NCBI GenBank assembly: GCA_017983515.1
Contig: JAGOBF010000003.1
Coordinates: 124,001-188,000, forward strand
Length of the DNA: 64,000 bases
Direction: 5' to 3'
Origin: Promineifilum sp.
GTDB taxonomy: Bacteria; Chloroflexota; Anaerolineae; Promineifilales; Promineifilaceae
The translations under genes were made by a program, and so were the position numbers. Shown one piece after another: positions 19,808 through 28,907 of this stretch (position 1 is its first letter; the number at the start of each line of letters is the position of its first letter). The notes beneath the pieces are model-generated. The model had not been told where the DNA came from. It ran no database searches and was given only the letters and a program-made list of their open reading frames with translations.

Positions 19808-19813
19808 TATAAT
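19808..19813 (+). promoter_or_regulatory. TATAAT element 7 bases before a GTG start (possible leaderless transcript)
   Basis: A consensus TATAAT ends at 19813 and the GTG used as start lies at 19821. Transcription starting the usual 6-8 bases after the -10 would begin at the start codon itself. There is no Shine-Dalgarno-like sequence before this GTG. No good -35 hexamer is visible at normal spacing. Confidence 0.4.
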
Positions 19814-19820
19814 AATCAGT

Positions 19821-21989
19821 GTGGGCAAGGCAAACATTAGCCGTCAGTCTCTAATTGAAGCGATTGCCACGTTGGAAGCGCGACGTGAACCGGCCGGCGA
19901 GAACATCTCAGGGCAGGACATCGATACGGCATTGCTGGCATTGCGCGAAAAATTGGCCGCCCTTCAGGCGGAACCCGGCAACCCCAAGCGACATCAACTG
20001 GTGGTCCTGGTGGCCGACCTGTCCGGCTTTACGGCGCTCTCCGAACACATGGACGCCGAACGAGTGCGCGACGGGATTAATGCCATGTGGGAAGTACTGG
20101 ATGGCGTCATTCTGGCCTGGGGCGGACAAATCGACCAGCACGCCGGTGACAGCCTGATGGCGCTGTTTGGGCTGCCTCACCCGCGCCAGGGCGATGCCGC
20201 GCGCTCGCTCTACGCTGCCTTGTCGATGCAACGGGAGCTGGCCCTCTTTAACGAGCGCGCTCGACGCACGGCCGCTGACCCGCTCGATGATTCCTGGGTG
20301 GGCGAATGGCCGGGGCCAAACATGCGGATCGGCGTTCATAGCGGGCCGGTTTATTTTGCCCGCACGCCCGGTCTCTCGGCGAGTGGGCGCGCGACGGCCG
20401 TGGGCGAAACGGTCGCAATCGCGCGGCGCTTGGAGAAACTGGCCCCGGCCGGGCGGGTGCTGGCCTCGGCCACTATCCGGCGACAGACCCACGGCCGGTT
20501 TGTCTTTGAGCCATTTAGCGGCTCATCTGCTCTGTTGACCGAGGAAGAGGATTTCTACGTGGCCGCCGGTGCGCGGGCTATGACCACCGCTTACCAGCCG
20601 GGGGTGGTGGCCGGGCAGGTGACTCGGCTGGTCGGGCGCTCCGATCTGATTGACAGGCTGCAGATGGCCTTGCAGACAGTGGCCGATAGCCGGACGCCAC
20701 ACCTCGTAACATTGACCGGCTATCCAGGAGCGGGCAAATCCCGGCTGGTTCACGAATTCGAGGCACAGGCGCGCTTGCTGAGCGGCTCGCCGAGTGTGCT
20801 GCGCGCCGGCACCCAGGGAGCGTTCCCCGACCTGCCCTATGCGCTCATTCGTGATTTCTTACTGCGGCGCTTTTCGATCCGGCCACAAAATAGCCCCCAT
20901 CTCGTCGAAGACAAACTACAGCAAGGTCTGATCGAGCTGGCCGGCGACGCGCCGGATGCCGCTCATCCATTCAATTCATCGGCTGACGCCTTGCAATTGC
21001 TCGAAGAGTTGCTCGGTGTCCGCAGCGCGGCCGACATCTCTCGAGAGGAAGTGTCGGCCGTGGTCGAGTCCCTGTTGACGGCGATCACCGCCGGCGGCCC
21101 GGCCATCGTTGTGATGGAAGGCATCAATCGTGCGGACAGGCGCTCGCTCGATCTGATCGATCATCTCGTGCAACAGGCGGATATTGGCCCGGTGTTGTTT
21201 CTTGGTTTGGCCACCGCGACGGAGGAGACGAATCCGGAAGAAGTGCTGCCCTGGCTGGGCCGGGGCACGGGAATGTTTTCGCCCGTAGAACGACTGGACG
21301 TGCCTTTACTGTCGGCCGTGAACAGCCGGCTCATGGCTACGGAAGTGCTCAACCTCCTGCCGTCGATCCCCATGCGTCTTCTGGACCTGGTCGTGGCCGA
21401 ATCCGGCGGGAACCCGCTCTACATCGAGACGCTCATCCAGCTGCTCATCGAGCAGGGTATCATCATGGTGGGCGAGCATCGGCGCGTCGACATGGATCGA
21501 GCGGAGCGCGTTCACTTGCCGCGCGGCCTGCCGCACCTGATTGAGGCGCGCTTGGCTACGTTACCCCTGCCGGAGCAAAAGGTATTGCAGTATGCGTCGA
21601 TCTTTGGGCCGTTGTGTTGGGACACAGCCCTACTGGAATTGCTGCCGGAAAATGAGTATGGGGAGATCGGCGTGGAGAAAGCCTTGCTGAGTCTGGAGCT
21701 AAAAGGGTATCTGGCCGCGGATGACGTCAATAGTTTTGGCGCTTCCCAGGCGTATGTGTTTCGTCGCGATTCCGTGCGCCAGGCGGCCTACATGGCCCTT
21801 TCCGCCAGCAGGCGTCGTTATCTCCATCTGGAGGCGGCGAACTGGCTTATCACCCACCAGGACACAGCCCGATTGGGAACCTGGTTCCCGGTCGGCCGGT
21901 TGATCGCCAGCCATTTCGCGGCCGCGGGGGAAGAGGTGGGGGCCGAGGCCTGGCGTCAGCGGACTGACATCAGAGGGTTGGGCCGTTAA
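19821..21989 (+). CDS. class III nucleotide cyclase/AAA ATPase signalling protein, C1-like subunit
   Basis: 722 residues from the GTG at 19821. A class III cyclase domain spans about 58-215. Metal-binding aspartates are present at Asp66 (VADLSGFT) and Asp110 (HAGDSLM). The substrate-specifying Lys is Gln106, the transition-state Asn is Ala199, and the Arg is retained (Arg203 in VAIARRL). An AAA/STAND ATPase follows, with Walker A GYPGAGKSRL and a degenerate Walker B (VVMEGINRADRRS, Gly where Asp is usual). The C terminus is short of the TPR region seen in its neighbour. The next gene starts 3 bases after this stop and encodes a paralogue with the opposite set of losses, so the two probably make one heterodimeric cyclase. 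A longer frame starting at 19689 exists, but its extra 44 residues look non-coding. Confidence 0.8.
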   Translation: MGKANISRQSLIEAIATLEARREPAGENISGQDIDTALLALREKLAALQAEPGNPKRHQLVVLVADLSGFTALSEHMDAERVRDGINAMWEVLDGVILAWGGQIDQHAGDSLMALFGLPHPRQGDAARSLYAALSMQRELALFNERARRTAADPLDDSWVGEWPGPNMRIGVHSGPVYFARTPGLSASGRATAVGETVAIARRLEKLAPAGRVLASATIRRQTHGRFVFEPFSGSSALLTEEEDFYVAAGARAMTTAYQPGVVAGQVTRLVGRSDLIDRLQMALQTVADSRTPHLVTLTGYPGAGKSRLVHEFEAQARLLSGSPSVLRAGTQGAFPDLPYALIRDFLLRRFSIRPQNSPHLVEDKLQQGLIELAGDAPDAAHPFNSSADALQLLEELLGVRSAADISREEVSAVVESLLTAITAGGPAIVVMEGINRADRRSLDLIDHLVQQADIGPVLFLGLATATEETNPEEVLPWLGRGTGMFSPVERLDVPLLSAVNSRLMATEVLNLLPSIPMRLLDLVVAESGGNPLYIETLIQLLIEQGIIMVGEHRRVDMDRAERVHLPRGLPHLIEARLATLPLPEQKVLQYASIFGPLCWDTALLELLPENEYGEIGVEKALLSLELKGYLAADDVNSFGASQAYVFRRDSVRQAAYMALSASRRRYLHLEAANWLITHQDTARLGTWFPVGRLIASHFAAAGEEVGAEAWRQRTDIRGLGR

Positions 21990-21992
21990 TCA

Positions 21993-24900
21993 ATGAGCGG
22001 GTTGAACCGGGCGCAACTGCAACAAGCCATCGACTACCTGGCGGGCCAACAGGCGTTGTTGGGCGAGGCGGCCGTTCTCACCACGCTTGAAGTACTGGAA
22101 GAACAACTGGCGGCGTTGCCGGAGGAACCGGCAGGGCGCGAAGCCATCGACACCCGACCGGGCGAGCAACGGAAGCAAGTTACGATCCTGTTCGCCGCCA
22201 TTGACGGCTTTACCCGGCTGTCCGGAACAACTCGCAATACTGCGCGCTTGCGTCAGATCGACTTGCTGTGGCGCCGGCTCGATGAAACGATTCTCAGCCA
22301 CGGCGGTGTGGTCGATAAGCACATGGGCGACGTGATCATGGGGATTTTCGGCGCCCCGATTTCGCGCGAGGACGATCCCGAGCGAGCTGTGCGGTGTGCC
22401 ATGGCCTTGCGCGAGCTTGTGGCCGAATTCCTGGCCGAACAAGCGGCCACCGACGAAAATGATAATCCGCTGCTGTCCAATTCGGTGATGCGCATCGGCA
22501 TCAATACCGGCCAGGTATCTTTAGGGCCTGTGGGCTCGGACTTCGGCCATACGGTCATCGGTGATGCCGTCAACGTCGCCAGCCGTTTGCGAGAGACGGC
22601 GCATGAGTCGGGCATTTACATCTCGCGAGATACCTACCGACTCATTCAAAATCTGTTCCGGGTCGAGGCCTTGGGCGAAGTCTCGATCAAGGGCCGCCAA
22701 ACACCCATCCAGGTCTACCGGGTGGTAGGGGTGTTGCCCCGCCTGTTTTTTCCCACCTCGGAAGGCGTGGAGGGTGTTCACGTGCCGATGGTGGGACGAG
22801 AACGGGAGACGGCCGTCCTTGGTCAGATGCTGCAACAGGCTGTGGTGGAGGAGAGAGGCGGACTGATCACCATTCTGGGAGATGCCGGCGTCGGCAAGTC
22901 TCGTCTGGTACGCGAGTTTTACCGCCATCTGGAACAATACCCTTTCAAGCCGACGATCTTCCAGGCGCGTACCGATCAGCGACTGACCGGCGTGCCCTTC
23001 AGTCTGCTGCGCGATCTGTTGATTCGCCACTTCGGGATCGCCGACGGGGATCGCGCAGCCCTTATCCGCGAGAAAATCGCCAATGGCTTATCGGCCATGC
23101 TTCCCCACTATTCTGGAAAGGATTTAGAGGAGCTGGCCCGGATAATCGGTCTGCTGGTGGGTCTGGAGGCAGTCGCGACCCAGGCGCCTGGCGAAGCCGG
23201 CTCTCCGCATGTAGTCGAGACTAAGGAGCGGGCCGTGGAAAGCATCCTGGAATATCTGGATGCCGTCATTCGCCGGTCGCCGGTGAGCCTGATGTTCCTG
23301 GAAGATGTGCACTGGGCGGATGAGGATTCACTGGCCTTGCTGGAGCGGGTAGCATCCCTGACTGCCGATCGGTCGCTGCTCATCCTTTGCCTGGCGCGAC
23401 CGATGTTCCTGGAGCGCCGGCCGGGCTGGCCGGGCGAGCAGCCCCTGGGGGCGTTGCATCTCTCCTTGCGTCCCCTCGACGAGCGTGACAGTCGCGATCT
23501 GGTGTTGAGTATCTTGCGCAAGTTGCCCACTGTGCCGCCAACGTTGGCGGATTTGATCATTCGTTCGGCCGCGGGGAATCCGTATTATGTCGAAGAACTA
23601 GTGCGTGTACTCATTGAGGATGGCATCATCGTGCCCGATCAGGTCGCCTGGCAGTTGCGGCCGCGCGAGTTCACCCGATTGCGCGTGCCCGGAACGCTCA
23701 CCGGCGTTCTCCAGGCGCGCCTCGACCGGCTGCCGGAAGTGGAGCGGATGACGTTGCAACAAGCAGCGGTCATTGGCGATGAGTTTTGGGCAGGAGCGGT
23801 ACAACTTATCAGTCGAGCGGCGCGCTTTCCCTTTTCGGAAGAGCGGGTGACTGATGCATTGGCGTCTCTCGAGCGACGCGACATGATCGTGCGGGCGTCG
23901 GCCCCTGATGTCGCCGGTGGCCGGGCCTATCTGTTCCGGCATACCGTGCTGCGCGAAGTGGCCTATGAGAGCATCTTGCTGCGCGACCGGTCGGGCTATC
24001 ATTTGCAGGCTGTGCGCTGGCTGGAGTCGCAGATGGGCGGCCGGACAGCCGAATACGCGGCACCTATCGCCCAGCATTATGAGCAGGCCGGACGCTCGGC
24101 CGATGCTGCCCGCCTCTATGAACAGGCGGCTGACCGCGCCGCCGAACAGTTCAGACTGCTGGCAGCCATTGATTACTACCGTAAGGTCCTGGATTTGCTG
24201 AAGAACCTGCCCCAACATCTGGAGACGCGCCCCGGCGTGCTGGCCCGTTTGGGCCGGCTCTTGCAGCTGAGAGGCCGCCTGGTCGAAGCGCTCGACACGT
24301 ACCGAATGAAGCACGAGGGCGCGGAACTGGACGGTAATCTATTGGGGCAGGCGCGGGCCAGGAATGCGCAGGCGGTGATTTTTATCGAGCTGGACGAGCA
24401 ACAGGAGGCCCTGGCCGCGGCCGCGGAAGCGGAACAGTTGGCGCGCCTGACCGGTGCGAATGCGGAGGTGGTGCGGGCGCAACTGCTGCAGGGCGAAGCG
24501 GCCGGCCGGCTGGGTGACGGTGTGGCCGCCGCGCATATCCTGGAGCGGATCCTCGATTCCGAACGCACGACGGATGCGCCCCAGGCAGCGGCGCGTGCGT
24601 TGGGGCTTTTGGCGGCGTTTGCGCCCGAGCCGCAGGCAGGCGACCGTGCCGTCGCCGCGTTGTGCGCCTTGGCCGAGGAAATGGAGCGGGACGGGCGTGG
24701 GGATGACGCGGCTTACGTGGCCAGGCAAGCGGGTGAGGCATTGCTTTCCCGCGACCAGCCGCATGAGGCGCTGGGGTACTTCCAACGAGCGCTTGATCGA
24801 CAGCGGACAGCGGGGATGACGCGGGCGGCGGCGGAACTGTTGCAGCTGAGTGGGACGGCGGCCTGCCGAGCCGGTAATCCTGCCGAGGCCGTCCGCTTTC

Positions 24901-25157
24901 TGGAGGAGGCGGAGGCGCTGGCCGAGTCCACGGGTTACCGGTACTTGCGGCTCGGCTGCCGGCTGGCGGTTGGCGAGGCACTGCTGGCGCTGGAGCGCTA
25001 CGCGGCGGCCGAGGCGACGCTGCGCCAGGTCATTGCGATGGCCGACGACCGCCTGCGTTTGGGGAGCTGGGTTCATCGGCGGCGGGCGTATGACTTGCTG
25101 GCGCTGGTGTTGACCCGACAGGGGCGGCCGGACGAGGCGAGGTTGTTGGCAAAATAG
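21993..25157 (+). CDS. class III nucleotide cyclase/AAA ATPase/TPR signalling protein, C2-like subunit
   Basis: 1054 residues. A class III cyclase domain covers about 62-215. The first metal Asp is replaced by Ala69 (LFAAIDGFT) while Asp113 is kept. Lys109 (DKHMGD), Thr187, Asn194 and Arg198 (DAVNVASRL) are all intact, the set that selects the base and stabilises the transition state. An AAA/STAND ATPase domain follows (about 270-620) with Walker A GDAGVGKSRL and a canonical Walker B with LEDVHWADEDS. The last 350 residues are TPR-like helical repeats rich in Ala, Leu and Arg. Known relatives in actinobacteria and Chloroflexi use such STAND modules as stimulus-gated switches. It starts 3 bases after the C1-like gene and is followed by a strong hairpin. 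Confidence 0.85.
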   Translation: MSGLNRAQLQQAIDYLAGQQALLGEAAVLTTLEVLEEQLAALPEEPAGREAIDTRPGEQRKQVTILFAAIDGFTRLSGTTRNTARLRQIDLLWRRLDETILSHGGVVDKHMGDVIMGIFGAPISREDDPERAVRCAMALRELVAEFLAEQAATDENDNPLLSNSVMRIGINTGQVSLGPVGSDFGHTVIGDAVNVASRLRETAHESGIYISRDTYRLIQNLFRVEALGEVSIKGRQTPIQVYRVVGVLPRLFFPTSEGVEGVHVPMVGRERETAVLGQMLQQAVVEERGGLITILGDAGVGKSRLVREFYRHLEQYPFKPTIFQARTDQRLTGVPFSLLRDLLIRHFGIADGDRAALIREKIANGLSAMLPHYSGKDLEELARIIGLLVGLEAVATQAPGEAGSPHVVETKERAVESILEYLDAVIRRSPVSLMFLEDVHWADEDSLALLERVASLTADRSLLILCLARPMFLERRPGWPGEQPLGALHLSLRPLDERDSRDLVLSILRKLPTVPPTLADLIIRSAAGNPYYVEELVRVLIEDGIIVPDQVAWQLRPREFTRLRVPGTLTGVLQARLDRLPEVERMTLQQAAVIGDEFWAGAVQLISRAARFPFSEERVTDALASLERRDMIVRASAPDVAGGRAYLFRHTVLREVAYESILLRDRSGYHLQAVRWLESQMGGRTAEYAAPIAQHYEQAGRSADAARLYEQAADRAAEQFRLLAAIDYYRKVLDLLKNLPQHLETRPGVLARLGRLLQLRGRLVEALDTYRMKHEGAELDGNLLGQARARNAQAVIFIELDEQQEALAAAAEAEQLARLTGANAEVVRAQLLQGEAAGRLGDGVAAAHILERILDSERTTDAPQAAARALGLLAAFAPEPQAGDRAVAALCALAEEMERDGRGDDAAYVARQAGEALLSRDQPHEALGYFQRALDRQRTAGMTRAAAELLQLSGTAACRAGNPAEAVRFLEEAEALAESTGYRYLRLGCRLAVGEALLALERYAAAEATLRQVIAMADDRLRLGSWVHRRRAYDLLALVLTRQGRPDEARLLAK

Positions 25158-25228
25158 CTAAAAGGGATGGGGGCTTCGGCCAATCCCTCTGGCGGCCGAA
25201 TCAGCTCCTGTCAACGAGATACCCCTGT

Positions 25229-25270
25229 AAACGCGAAAACCAGAGAATTTCACCTCTGGTTTTCGCGTTT
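25229..25270. terminator. 17-bp perfect hairpin between the cyclase gene and tRNA-Lys (bidirectional terminator)
   Basis: The arms 25229-25245 and 25254-25270 are perfect reverse complements over 17 bases, with an 8-base loop. The right arm ends in TTT on the plus strand and the left arm gives TTT on the minus strand. It lies 72 bases after the cyclase gene on the plus strand and 7 bases after the 3' end of tRNA-Lys on the minus strand, so it can end both transcripts. Confidence 0.75.
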
Positions 25271-25276
25271 GGCCTA

Positions 25277-25348
25277 TGACCCTGAGAAGATTCGAACTTC
25301 TAACCAATTGATTAAGAGTCAACTGCTCTGCCGTTGAGCTACAGGGCC
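25277..25348 (-). tRNA. tRNA-Lys (anticodon CUU)
   Basis: All arms can be drawn. The acceptor is GGCCCTG with CAGGGTC (one G-U), the D stem is GCTC/GAGC, and the anticodon stem GTTGA/TCAAT has loop CTCTTAA, so the anticodon is CUU. A five-base variable region follows, then T stem AGAAG/CTTCT with loop TTCGAAT. The discriminator base is A. The 3' CCA is not encoded and must be added. The length is 72 bases. A short reading frame that runs across it was rejected. Confidence 0.95.
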
Positions 25349-25362
25349 CTGAGAATGGAGAT

Positions 25363-25391
25363 ATTTTATCATATCCGGCGGCCGGTGAGCA
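25363..25391 (-). promoter_or_regulatory. predicted promoter of tRNA-Lys
   Basis: On the minus strand, TTGCTC (25386-25391) is followed after a spacer of 17-18 bases by TAAAAT (25363-25368). The tRNA 5' end lies 14 bases further downstream. Confidence 0.5.
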
Positions 25392-25645
25392 AATGCCGCG
25401 CCAACTGCTGATCGACCGGAATGACCCGCCCGGCGGCGCATTAGCGCGTCGAGTTCGGTGACCCGGATCACCAATATCGTCAGAGCTACGTCGCCCGGAT
25501 CGTAGAGGCTGGGTGATTCATCGGCGATGATTTTCATGAGCGTGCCTAATGGCGGCCGAGACGCTCTGACTGAGAAAATATCAATGATGGCCTCGAACAA
25601 ACTGATATTCTGCTACAATCGAATAAATCTACACTGGAAACGACT

Positions 25646-26500
25646 ATGATCATTCGTATATATCTGATTGGTTTGATGACTTTGTTGTTGGCCTCTTGCG
25701 CGCCGGCGGCCGAGACGCCCGAAGCGGCCGCGGTCTCCCCGTTGCAGGTCATCTTGGTCAGCGCCGACTTTGCCGTGGGCGAACCGCGCATTTCCTTCGC
25801 CGTGTTCGACGGCGAAACGGCGGCGACCGGTATAAGCGATATCCGCATCAGCGCGGTTGAACTCGGCGAAGACCTGTCCGCTTCCGACATGGCCCCCGCC
25901 TGGACCGGAAAGGCCACCGGCTATACCGATTACGAAGTACCTTACTGGGTTTTTTATCCCCGGCTTGAACGGCCCGGCTATTGGGGCATGATCGCCGAGA
26001 TCGACGGGACGGACGGCACGACGACGCGCGCGGACTTCGTGGTCGAGGTGCAACCAACCAGCAAAGCGCCGGCGGTCGGCGCGGCCGCACCCGCCAGCCG
26101 CAACCGCACGCTCGCCACGGAACCGGATATCTCTTTGCTCACCTCGGCCAGCGATCCCGACCCCGCTCTTTACCAACTGACCGTGGCCGACGCGATTGCC
26201 ACCGGCCGGCCGACCGTCGTGGGCTTTCTGACGCCCGCCTTTTGCCAGACAAAGTGGTGTGCGCCGGTGCTCAATAGTCTGGAGACGGCCCGCGCGTCCA
26301 CGGGAGATGCGGTCAACTATATCCACATCGAAGTGTACGATGATTTTCAGAAGTTGACCGTCGTCGATGAGATGGCCGAGTGGGGGCTGGAGACGGAGCC
26401 GTGGGTGTTTGTGCTCGATGGGAACGGCCAGGTGGTCAGCCGGTTTAGTGGCCCGCTGTCCCCGGCCGAGTTGTTGGCCGCGTTGGAGCCGCTGTTATGA
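25646..26500 (+). CDS. lipoprotein with thioredoxin-like domain
   Basis: 284 residues. The signal peptide ends in a lipobox LLASCAP, so the protein should be lipid-anchored outside the cytoplasm. Residues about 40-135 look like an immunoglobulin-type beta domain (GYWGMIAEIDGTDG). Residues about 165-284 resemble a thioredoxin fold: TVVGFLTPAFCQTKWCAPVL with Cys200 and Cys205 (CxxxxC, wider than the usual CxxC), then a WVFVLDGNGQVV strand and a C-terminal helix. Its stop codon overlaps the start of the following CopC gene (ATGA), so both are translated together. A role in delivering or reducing copper or in thiol redox is inferred from this pairing and from analogy with Sco-like proteins. A TACAAT -10-like element lies at 25614-25619. 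Confidence 0.72.
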   Translation: MIIRIYLIGLMTLLLASCAPAAETPEAAAVSPLQVILVSADFAVGEPRISFAVFDGETAATGISDIRISAVELGEDLSASDMAPAWTGKATGYTDYEVPYWVFYPRLERPGYWGMIAEIDGTDGTTTRADFVVEVQPTSKAPAVGAAAPASRNRTLATEPDISLLTSASDPDPALYQLTVADAIATGRPTVVGFLTPAFCQTKWCAPVLNSLETARASTGDAVNYIHIEVYDDFQKLTVVDEMAEWGLETEPWVFVLDGNGQVVSRFSGPLSPAELLAALEPLL

Positions 26501-27051
26501 GAGAAAGACGAGCGAAGGTTTTGCTGTCGGTATGGATTTTATTGAGCCTGGTCGTGTGGGCTGGGTCGGTGGTGCGTCCGGCGCTGGCCCATGGCGACCT
26601 GGTGGCGGCCGAGCCGGAGCCGGGCGCGCAATTGGCCGAATCCCCGGCCGAGATACGGTTGACCTTTAGCGAACCTGTGGCCGACGGCAGCCGGATCGTC
26701 GTGCTGGGCGACGACTTCGGCCAAGTTGGGGGGCTTGTGCCCCAGTTTAACCCGGAGGTACCTGAGCAAGTGTACACCCCTCTGCCACCCCTGGAGCCGG
26801 GCGTCTATACGGTCCAGTGGGCGGCTACCTCCGATGACGGCCACGAGGTCAGCGGCAGTTACTCGTTCAGTGTGGGGCTGGTAGCGGATGCGACCCGCGC
26901 CGGTGGAGCGGCCGCCGCAACGTCGGCGGCAAGCCGGCCCGCCGGAACGCGAAGCGGCTGGTGGCTGGGTGTTGTGGGGATCGTAGCCGTCGGCATACCG
27001 CTCGTCCTGTTGACGCTTCGCCGGGCCGGTCGCCGGCGGGACGCGGGCTAG
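26497..27051 (+). CDS. CopC-domain copper-binding protein with C-terminal membrane anchor
   Basis: 184 residues. A signal peptide ends at VRPALA, so the mature protein would begin with His (HGDLVAAEP), the residue that binds Cu(II) in CopC proteins. The CopC beta-barrel (about 32-130) includes PAEIRLTFSEPV and ends with TSDDGHEVSGSYSFSV, which supplies the second conserved His. A Gly/Ala-rich linker and a C-terminal hydrophobic helix (about 152-172) followed by arginines would anchor it. The typical partner CopD is not fused and not adjacent. The gene overlaps the thioredoxin-like lipoprotein gene by four bases. Confidence 0.85.
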   Translation: MRERRAKVLLSVWILLSLVVWAGSVVRPALAHGDLVAAEPEPGAQLAESPAEIRLTFSEPVADGSRIVVLGDDFGQVGGLVPQFNPEVPEQVYTPLPPLEPGVYTVQWAATSDDGHEVSGSYSFSVGLVADATRAGGAAAATSAASRPAGTRSGWWLGVVGIVAVGIPLVLLTLRRAGRRRDAG

Positions 27052-27074
27052 GGTAGACCGGGTTGCGGCCGAGC

Positions 27075-28847
27075 TTACCAGCCGCTGGCCTGAAAGACCG
27101 TCTGGAGAAGATCCGCTCGCTCTTCGGCGGTCATTACTCGCGGCCGGGCCCAGTTTTCGATCAGGCCCGTCCACAACTCCACGCTGATGGGGCGGCCGTC
27201 GTAGATGACGTACGTATCGACGAACGTCTGGCGCGTGCCCATCATGTCCATCTGGTCGAAAAAAAGATTGCCGGGGCCGTAGTGGATGAAAGCCTCGTTT
27301 TCGAAGGCGAAGCCCTGGGCGTGGTGGGCCTGGCTGCCGGAGACGACCGACGCGCCCGCCGCAGCCAGTTCCGAGAAGGCCGCTTGCTGGTCGGGGGGCG
27401 CGTAGTAGACGTAGTGCTCCACGTATTGGAGCGTTGCCATGACGACGTAACCTTCGGCGCGCAGTTGCGCAATCTGTGCCGGCAGATCGCCACAAGGACG
27501 GGAACCGGCGGCGTCGGCCAGGGCCCAATCGTTGGCCGGCCCCACGGGGTTGCAACCGACAAAAGCGATGTGGTTGCCGTTATGCTCGAATATGGCCGGC
27601 TTGGCGGCGTCGGCCAGATCTCGTCCGCCGCCGAACCATTGAATTCCCGCCGCGGCGTACATGTCGATGGTTCGTGCCAGCGGGTCGCGGCCGAAGTCGT
27701 TGAGATGATTGCCAGTCAGCTCGATGACGTCGATGCCCACATGCTTGATCAGTTCAAAATAAGGGTCGCGCGAACAGAACGTCGTGCCGCCATAGGCATC
27801 GGGAAAGGGGCAGTCGGCGGCGAAAGAAACCTCGTTGGAGATATGGGCGATATCGGCTGATTGCAGCACCGGCCCCACCTCTTCGCCCGGCCAGAGGATA
27901 CCATTGAGCTCCATTTGGGCCGCCGTGGCCCGGACAAGCGCCGTGACGCCCGTCATGGCGATGCGGGTCAGCTTGGCCGGATCGCGGTTGACCGACGGCC
28001 CAGCCCAGCGCTCCAGGAAAGCCGCCACGCCGTCCTGTTGGCCGGCCACGGTCATCGGCAGCGACAGCGGATAACCGTCGACCTGGAAATCGTGGGTGAG
28101 CGGTGAGCGGCCATCGAGGTGAATGACTTTCCACTCCGGCCGCAGGTTTTCGAACGGGAGGATAACCCACGACGGCCGCGCGCCCCAGACGCGGTCGGTG
28201 AAGTCTTCGGCGACAATGCCGGACTGGCCCGGCCCCCAGACTGCGCTCAACGCGGCGGCCGTCGTCGGATCGACGTAAAGAGACCCCAACTCCGACGCTC
28301 CAGCGGCCCAGCCGGCGGTGACGGCCGGCCAGGTCGTATCGTCGGCCACGGTGGCGAAAGGCGCGGCGACGACGTAGAGCCAATGGGCCAGCGGCGCGCC
28401 GTCGTTGACAGTCAGCCGCACATCGGCTGCTGCGTCGCCGTCAACCCATTGGAAGAGTTGGCGGTTGTCGGCCGCGATAGCCTGTGCGGCGTCGATGAGG
28501 GCTTCGGGGACGCCGGGCGCGGCCGAGAGGGTGTATTGGGCAACGACGGCCGGATCGAATGTGGCCGTGGGTCGCGCTGGCGGTTGCGGGACAGTTTCGT
28601 CGTTCGTCGTCGCCGCAACGGGCGCGTTACTGCCGGCCGCCATCGGCGCGGCCAGGGTCGGAGTGGGCAGCAGCTCGCCAGCCAGGGGAACTGCGGGAAC
28701 CGGTAGGCTGCCGGCCGCATCCGGGGTGATCGGGGGCGTGGGCGGTGGTTGGATGGCAGTGGCGTTTGCGGCAATGCCGCCTGAACCGGGCGGCGCGCAG
28801 CCCACTACCAGAGTAATGAGAACGATGTATAATACGAATTGACGCAT
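27075..28847 (-). CDS. CapA/PgsA-like (PGA_cap) metallophosphatase-fold lipoprotein
   Basis: 590 residues. The start at 28847 gives a signal peptide with lipobox LVVGCAPP; an upstream extension of the frame runs antisense into ppk1 and was dropped. A Pro/Thr/Ala-rich linker (about 25-95) follows. A periplasmic solute-binding-like or phosphate-binding-like region covers roughly 100-300. The C-terminal 280 residues are the PGA_cap domain with metal-site segments NEVSF, ELTGNHLNDFG, VVSGSQAHHAQGF and IHYGPGNLFFDQ. CapA family proteins are linked to poly-gamma-glutamate or surface polymer export, though many free-standing members have unknown roles. It is convergent with the CopC gene (23-base gap) and divergent from ppk1. 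Confidence 0.82.
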   Translation of the reverse strand: MRQFVLYIVLITLVVGCAPPGSGGIAANATAIQPPPTPPITPDAAGSLPVPAVPLAGELLPTPTLAAPMAAGSNAPVAATTNDETVPQPPARPTATFDPAVVAQYTLSAAPGVPEALIDAAQAIAADNRQLFQWVDGDAAADVRLTVNDGAPLAHWLYVVAAPFATVADDTTWPAVTAGWAAGASELGSLYVDPTTAAALSAVWGPGQSGIVAEDFTDRVWGARPSWVILPFENLRPEWKVIHLDGRSPLTHDFQVDGYPLSLPMTVAGQQDGVAAFLERWAGPSVNRDPAKLTRIAMTGVTALVRATAAQMELNGILWPGEEVGPVLQSADIAHISNEVSFAADCPFPDAYGGTTFCSRDPYFELIKHVGIDVIELTGNHLNDFGRDPLARTIDMYAAAGIQWFGGGRDLADAAKPAIFEHNGNHIAFVGCNPVGPANDWALADAAGSRPCGDLPAQIAQLRAEGYVVMATLQYVEHYVYYAPPDQQAAFSELAAAGASVVSGSQAHHAQGFAFENEAFIHYGPGNLFFDQMDMMGTRQTFVDTYVIYDGRPISVELWTGLIENWARPRVMTAEERADLLQTVFQASGW

Positions 28848-28907
28848 TATGCTGAAGAGTAGCGCACTTTCACAAGCCGTGCGAATGGTTTGCGCGCCGG
28901 AGGCGAT

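Noticed and set aside
25319..25600. 93-codon minus-strand frame starting MFEAIIDIFSVRAS
   Set aside because: It runs through the tRNA-Lys promoter and into the tRNA itself, has no recognisable domain, and the tRNA is clear.
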